Assembly (NCBI RefSeq): GCF_006494715.1
Contig: NZ_CP041151.1
Location: 1,302,001-1,366,000, forward strand
Length of the DNA: 64,000 bases
DNA from: Shewanella sp. SNU WT4
Lineage (GTDB): Bacteria > Pseudomonadota > Gammaproteobacteria > Enterobacterales > Shewanellaceae
Direction: 5' to 3'
Shown here: positions 59,040 to 64,000 of the stretch, one piece after another
How the letters are laid out: every line of letters begins with the position of its first letter
How positions within the stretch are numbered: the stretch's first letter is position 1
Notes under the pieces: model-generated
What the model was told of the DNA's origin: nothing
Databases searched by the model: none
What the model saw: the letters and a program-made list of their open reading frames with translations, nothing else
Position numbers and translations under genes: made by a program

Positions 59040-60470
59040 ATGTTAGAAACAACCATTAATTTCTTAAATTCATTGTTATGGGGCAAGCTCCTTGTTTATG
59101 GACTTGTAGGCGCTGGATTATATTTCACCCTTAGATTAGCTTTTATCCAAATTACCCATTTTGGACACGCCATTAAAATCATGGCGATTAGTCGTCAAGG
59201 TTCTCAAGGCGGTTTATCTTCCTTCCAAGTGTTTTGTACCAGTATGGCCGCTCGAGTAGGCGCTGGTAATATGGCCGGGGTTGCCGTTGCTATTGTTGGC
59301 GGCGGTCCTGGCGCTGTGTTTTGGATGTGGCTTATTGCCGTGTTAGGTATGGCCACTGCTATGGTGGAGTCAACCTTAGCTCAGGTCTATAAAGTCAGAG
59401 ACAACGACGGTCAATTCCGCGGCGGTCCAGCTTATTATATGGAAAAAGGCTTAGGGCAACGCTGGATGGGAATTTTATTCTCCATCTTTTTAATCATTGC
59501 CTTCGGTCTAGTGTTTAATGCGGTGCAAGCTAACACTATCTCTGCCGCGATGGATCAGGTTTTTGATGTACCGCCAACCTATATGGGCATAGTCTTAGTC
59601 GTGTTAAGTGGCTTAGTCATCATGGGGGGGTTGCAGAAGGTCGCAAAGGTTTCTGAAATCGTAGTTCCTATCATGGCGCTAAGTTATATCTCGATTGCCT
59701 TTGTTATCGTGGTTCTTAATATTCAAGAAGTACCCGCCATTCTCGCGTTAGTGGTTAAAAGTGCTTTTGGCTGGCAAGAAGCTGCCGCTGGTGGCGTCGC
59801 TTATACCATAGCCCAAGCTATGCAGTCGGGTATTGCTCGCGGTTTATTCTCGAACGAAGCCGGTATGGGTTCTGCTGCCAATGTCGCGGCCAGCGCCACA
59901 CCGAATCCTAATCATCCAGCTTCACAAGGCTTTGTACAGATGATGGGGGTCTTTGTGGATACCATAGTGATTTGTACTGCGACCGCGGCCATTATTTTAC
60001 TGGCAGGGGACACTGGGGCTGATGGTAACGGCATTCAATTAACCATAGGCGCGATGTCTGAACATGTCGGCTCATGGGGGGGCAGCTTTGTGGCTATGGC
60101 TATCTTGCTGTTTTGTTTTACTTCTATCATAGCCAACTACTCTTACGCTGAAACCAATGTAATGTTTTTATGTGGTAACAGCAAAAAGGCGTTGCCACTC
60201 TTTAGAGTGTGCGTACTTGGTATGGTGATGTTTGGCGCAGTTGCCAAAATTGATTTGGTATGGAACCTTGCCGATGTTTCTATGGGCTTGATGGCTATAG
60301 TAAACATTATTGCCTTAGTACTGCTATCTGGCTTAGCTATTCGAGTAATTAACGATTATCGTCGCCAAGTGGACTTAGGCATTACTCCAGAGTTCGATCG
60401 GTCTAAGTTCCCAGAGTTAAACAAGCAATTAGATGATGATATCTGGTTACCCGATGAAAGTAGTAAATAG
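59040..60470 (+). CDS. alsT: Sodium:alanine/glycine symporter (AGCS family), AlsT-like
   Basis: A 476-residue membrane transporter with about ten helices. SSFQVFCTSMAARVGAGNMAGVAVAI and GIARGLFSNEAGMGSAANVAA are the AGCS signatures that form the Na+ and amino-acid site. Takes up alanine or glycine with sodium. In E. coli the ortholog yaaJ lies by yaaA and talB near thrABC, the same set found here. Confidence 0.93.
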   Translation: MLETTINFLNSLLWGKLLVYGLVGAGLYFTLRLAFIQITHFGHAIKIMAISRQGSQGGLSSFQVFCTSMAARVGAGNMAGVAVAIVGGGPGAVFWMWLIAVLGMATAMVESTLAQVYKVRDNDGQFRGGPAYYMEKGLGQRWMGILFSIFLIIAFGLVFNAVQANTISAAMDQVFDVPPTYMGIVLVVLSGLVIMGGLQKVAKVSEIVVPIMALSYISIAFVIVVLNIQEVPAILALVVKSAFGWQEAAAGGVAYTIAQAMQSGIARGLFSNEAGMGSAANVAASATPNPNHPASQGFVQMMGVFVDTIVICTATAAIILLAGDTGADGNGIQLTIGAMSEHVGSWGGSFVAMAILLFCFTSIIANYSYAETNVMFLCGNSKKALPLFRVCVLGMVMFGAVAKIDLVWNLADVSMGLMAIVNIIALVLLSGLAIRVINDYRRQVDLGITPEFDRSKFPELNKQLDDDIWLPDESSK

Positions 60471-60500
60471 CAAGCTAGCTAATTTCGTTTAGCCTTATCG

Positions 60501-60533
60501 AAAAAACCACGCCGGTTGCGCGTGGTTTTTTTA
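60501..60533. terminator. Terminator after the alanine symporter gene
   Basis: CCACGC (60507-60512) pairs with GCGTGG (60520-60525); A-run before and a seven-T run after. Confidence 0.85.
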
Positions 60534-60577
60534 TGGGGGTTAGGTATGATGTTGGCCAGACTAATGGAGAAAATCTT

Positions 60578-61351
60578 ATGCTTATTCTTGTGTCTCCTGC
60601 TAAGACTCTAGATTTTGTAAACCCAGCAACCACAGAGCAATATAGCCAGCCCAATTTACTCGCACATAGCCAAGCACTTATGCCTGTGTGCCGCGATTTA
60701 ACCCCTATGGATATAGCCTCGTTAATGAAAGTTAGCGATAAAATTGCAGGCTTAAATGCTGCTCGCTTTGCTGAGTGGCAACCGCCATTTACACTCGCTA
60801 ATGCCAAGCAAGCGCTATTTGCCTTCAGAGGGGATGTTTATACTGGGCTTGACGCCGATAGTATGGATAGCGACTTGTTACAGCAAGCCCAGCAACATTT
60901 ACGAATTTTGTCGGGCTTATATGGGCTATTAAAGCCTTTAGATCTCATTCAAGCTTACCGTTTAGAGATGGGGACTGGACTTAATAATCCAAAAGGTAAA
61001 AATTTGTATGCCTTTTGGGGCAACATAATTACCGATGAAATTAATGCAGAGCTTGCTAACGACTCGCACCCATTAGTGGTTAACTTGGCATCTAACGAAT
61101 ATTTTAAAGCAGTCAATGTTCGTCATTTAGCTTGTGATGTCATTACGCCGGTATTTAAAGATTTCAAGAATGGTCAGTATAAGATCATTAGTTTTTATGC
61201 CAAGAAGGCAAGGGGGATGATGGCTCGCTACTTACTGGAACATAAGGTCACTCGAGCAGCGCAAATCTTAGGCTTCAACTATGATGGCTACTATTATAGT
61301 GAAAAGGACTCGTCACCCTATGCTCCGGTATTTCTGCGCGAGCCGGTGTAA
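60578..61351 (+). CDS. yaaA: Peroxide stress protein YaaA
   Basis: A 257-residue protein of the YaaA/DUF328 family, which lowers free iron and limits DNA damage during peroxide stress. Starts [45 protein letters not shown] and [10 protein letters not shown] are the conserved segments. ATG at 60578 with GGAG upstream. The IS3 element begins about 17 bp after its stop. Confidence 0.95.
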   Translation: MLILVSPAKTLDFVNPATTEQYSQPNLLAHSQALMPVCRDLTPMDIASLMKVSDKIAGLNAARFAEWQPPFTLANAKQALFAFRGDVYTGLDADSMDSDLLQQAQQHLRILSGLYGLLKPLDLIQAYRLEMGTGLNNPKGKNLYAFWGNIITDEINAELANDSHPLVVNLASNEYFKAVNVRHLACDVITPVFKDFKNGQYKIISFYAKKARGMMARYLLEHKVTRAAQILGFNYDGYYYSEKDSSPYAPVFLREPV

Positions 61352-61368
61352 ATCGATTGGCCTCAGCT

Positions 61369-61883
<515 letters not shown>

Positions 61884-61906
61884 CTATTTCTCTGCTTCTC
61901 CTCTCC

Positions 61907-61940
61907 GAACCGTACGTGCACCTTTCAGCGCATACGGCTC
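61907..61940 (-). ncRNA. Group II intron domain V
   Basis: A 34-nt hairpin, the exact size of domain V: GAGCCGTATGCGCT, GAAA tetraloop, then GGTGCACGTACGGTTC on the minus strand. Stems and the bulge fit the catalytic core. It begins 6 nt after the maturase stop codon. Confidence 0.85.
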
Positions 61941-61945
61941 TCCGC

Positions 61946-63469
61946 TTAATTGTGGCTAACAGCCATGGCAACATCGCTATAGCGAGACGTGACAGTATTT
62001 CTAATTTCATCTCTGAGGTAGGAGTTTGCTTCTGGTGATCGCCATCTAAAGGGTAATTTAGGGCTACTCACTAATCTAAATAGTGACGCGCCACATAAAT
62101 TTCCACGATTGCTTTTACCAAATAACACCCATGTCGTTGCCTGATTTGGTGTTGGACGTTTGATCCATGTCATCATTAACGATTTAATAGAACAACGATA
62201 TTTTCTAGCCAACCACTTAGCGAGTTTCCAGAAAATAATACGATCAATTTTGCTGTAAACTTTCGCGGTGTAATCAGTATGTCGATAAAATTGTGCCCAA
62301 CCCTTAAGTTTGCGATTGAGTTGTTCCACTTTGTCTATCTTGCTACAGCTATGATCCCCTGATAAAGCCTGACTCAATGAATGAGAAAATGCTTTGGCTT
62401 TACCGTTTGGAATACCAGTCACCACTCGCATATTTCCCTTAGGTCCACGCTTTCGAATGATCCTATGTCCGAGAAATATAAAACCGTCATTCACATGTGT
62501 AATATGAGTTTTATCCATATTTAACGTGAGTTGCAGCTTACCTTCTAGGAAGTGTCGACATTGGTCACGAATTGCCTCTGCTTGTTGTTTATTGCCTTTG
62601 ACAATCACTAGAAAGTCATCAGCATAACGGCAATAAGCAACGGCAGGTTTCCATTGTCTGTTTTCCTCAACCGCAGGTTTTCGCTTGATTTTGATACTGT
62701 GGTTCCAGTACCAGCGGTCTTTACGGGCTTTCTTGCTCAAGTAACATTTATCCAAATATTGATCGAACTCATTAAGTATTATGTTTGACAATAACGGAGA
62801 AATTACACCACCTTGTGGTACGCCTTCGCTTGTTGCACAAAATAGGTTACGTTCAATGTGTCCAGCTTTAATGAAGCGCCAAAGCAAATCATTAAATCGA
62901 CGGCAGTTGATCCGTTTACGAACACATTTCATCAATAATCGATGGTGAACTGTATCAAAATAGCTTGATAAGTCTCCTTCAATTATCCAGCGACCTCGAG
63001 GCTCATTGGATTCGGTCATTTGTAGTTTAACCGTGCGAATGGCGTGATGGACACTGCGCTCTGGTCTAAAGCCATAGGACAACGAATGAAAATCATTTTC
63101 CCATATCGGCTCCATTGCCATGAGCATGGCACGTTGAACTATTCTATCCCTAAGCGTTGGTATACCTAAAGGACGTAGCTTTCCATTGGCCTTGGGAATA
63201 TAGATCCGTCTAGCAGGCATCGGTTGATAGTTACCTGACAGCAGATCATCTCTGATCTCATCAAGATAACCAGCCAAATAAGCCTGTATATGAATCTTTG
63301 TTATTCCATCAACACCAGGCGTTTTAGCACCTTTTGAAGAAAGCGTTACTTCAGCCGCTTGGCGAAGCCAATGCGGGTGACTGATAAGGCGCAGCAGTCG
63401 ATTAACGCGACGCGTTTTATCGGTTGCTGTCCATGTTGCTAATTTACGTTGCTGTTCGCTGATTATCAA
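61946..63469 (-). CDS. ltrA: Group II intron reverse transcriptase/maturase (LtrA-type)
   Basis: A 507-residue reverse transcriptase. RT motifs: ARRIYIPKANGKLRPLGIPT, SYGFRPERSVHHAI, GDLSSYFDTV, VPQGGVISPLLSNI and the catalytic YADDF; a maturase X domain follows (about 370-440). There is no C-terminal HNH endonuclease; the last 60 residues are short and basic. Needed for splicing and retrohoming. All active-site residues look intact. Confidence 0.93.
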   Translation of the reverse strand: MIISEQQRKLATWTATDKTRRVNRLLRLISHPHWLRQAAEVTLSSKGAKTPGVDGITKIHIQAYLAGYLDEIRDDLLSGNYQPMPARRIYIPKANGKLRPLGIPTLRDRIVQRAMLMAMEPIWENDFHSLSYGFRPERSVHHAIRTVKLQMTESNEPRGRWIIEGDLSSYFDTVHHRLLMKCVRKRINCRRFNDLLWRFIKAGHIERNLFCATSEGVPQGGVISPLLSNIILNEFDQYLDKCYLSKKARKDRWYWNHSIKIKRKPAVEENRQWKPAVAYCRYADDFLVIVKGNKQQAEAIRDQCRHFLEGKLQLTLNMDKTHITHVNDGFIFLGHRIIRKRGPKGNMRVVTGIPNGKAKAFSHSLSQALSGDHSCSKIDKVEQLNRKLKGWAQFYRHTDYTAKVYSKIDRIIFWKLAKWLARKYRCSIKSLMMTWIKRPTPNQATTWVLFGKSNRGNLCGASLFRLVSSPKLPFRWRSPEANSYLRDEIRNTVTSRYSDVAMAVSHN

Positions 63470-64000
63470 AGGTCTTCACTTCATTAAGGTCAGGTAATTT
63501 GCTGACGCAAATCAATTAAACTGTGTCCCTTCGCCATGTAATGGGCTTTCCCCATCTCAGACTACTACGAACACTCCGCCAGCTTGTTTGTCATCAGGGT
63601 CATGCTCCCTTAGCATTCAAAACAAACCTTCCCCGGTTTATCTACCTGAACTCAAACATATTGGGGTGGATGCCGATCGCAGTCTTTGACCTTATCGTAC
63701 TGTAAGGTGATGATGCTTAAACGCAGAATTGTGATTTAACGTTTATCCATTAATAAGTACATATTTATTACTCATTAATTCGGCAATAGTGCCCATACGT
63801 TTAGCACTATTGCAGCACCATATTGCCTGTTAATTCGTGTAGGCAATGGCGACTTTTCAGCCCATAGATGCGGGTTAACCGGTTCATGTTCTTCATCCGT
63901 CCAATACTTAGTCTAGAGGAGCATCTTGGCTTAACGAATTCGCCTCACTCCCCGTTGTCAGCGAGTTACATCACCTTATCAGCATACGATAAGTCACTGC
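63470..64000 (-). ncRNA. Group II intron 5' structured region (domains I-IV, partial)
   Basis: No protein-coding frame is convincing here. Segments such as GAAAGCCCATTACATGGCG (minus strand) fit the conserved run before domain IV. It must continue past the window end. Confidence 0.6.

Noticed and set aside
63523..63705. 60-codon plus-strand frame
   Set aside because: It lies within the structured 5' RNA of the group II intron and resembles no protein.

Overview
The window is a 64 kb piece of a gammaproteobacterial chromosome, almost certainly a Shewanella or a close relative. The evidence is gene content and order: a free-standing Hpt protein (HptA type) beside oxyR and a membrane class III adenylate cyclase, then mutH, rppH, ptsP, thyA, nhaA, nhaR, sdhE, ygfX, nadB, rpoE-rseABC, lepA, lepB, rnc, era, recO, pdxJ, acpS, ffh, rpsP-rimM-trmD-rplS, aroF-tyrA, hcp-hcr, pheA and raiA. 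The species cannot be fixed from sequence alone. No tRNA, rRNA or CRISPR array was seen.

Layout. 1-4.6 kb: end of a radical SAM gene, hptA, oxyR, a Cys-rich CWC protein overlapping cyaC, and mutH. 4.6-5.5 kb: a gene-free, AT-rich stretch with a cluster of DnaA boxes and 14-bp tandem repeats. 5.5-13.7 kb: rppH-ptsP, a TauE-type permease, thyA, nhaA with a small exported protein, nhaR, sdhE-ygfX. 13.7-25 kb: nadB diverging from the sigma-E operon, then lepA, lepB-rnc-era-recO-pdxJ-acpS. 25-32 kb: an Mpo1-like protein, a CBS-domain membrane protein, a CcsA/YpjD-like protein, ffh and the rpsP operon. 32-41 kb: aromatic amino-acid genes (aroF-tyrA, pheA) around the nitrosative-stress pair hcp-hcr. 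41-49 kb: cytochromes b and c', trpR, slyD, and thrLABC with a readable attenuator. 49-54 kb: a hybrid histidine kinase, a two-part response regulator and a hemerythrin, with an IS256-family element inserted exactly at the hemerythrin stop codon. 54-61 kb: a DUF3545 protein, pgi-tal, an OmpA-like porin, an alanine symporter and yaaA. 61.4-64 kb: an IS3-family transposase gene split by a group II intron that runs off the window.

How the genes work together. Much of the window is housekeeping translation, secretion and envelope stress. Regulation visible in the DNA includes a sigma-E promoter before rpoE, a TrpR operator before trpR, a Thr/Ile leader peptide with terminator before thrABC, two NsrR-like palindromes before hcp, CRP-type sites before raiA and possibly cyaC, and a hairpin with a T-run in the rpsP leader.

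The items I find most worth following are: (i) PheA carries an extra C-terminal domain that reads as a degenerate type I-beta DAHP synthase lacking the catalytic motifs, a possible built-in regulatory pseudoenzyme; (ii) the DnaA-box and 14-bp repeat region before rppH, origin-, datA- or DARS-like; (iii) the kinase, two-domain regulator and hemerythrin cluster, whose regulator output domain I do not recognise; (iv) the absence of lgt from its usual place before thyA.
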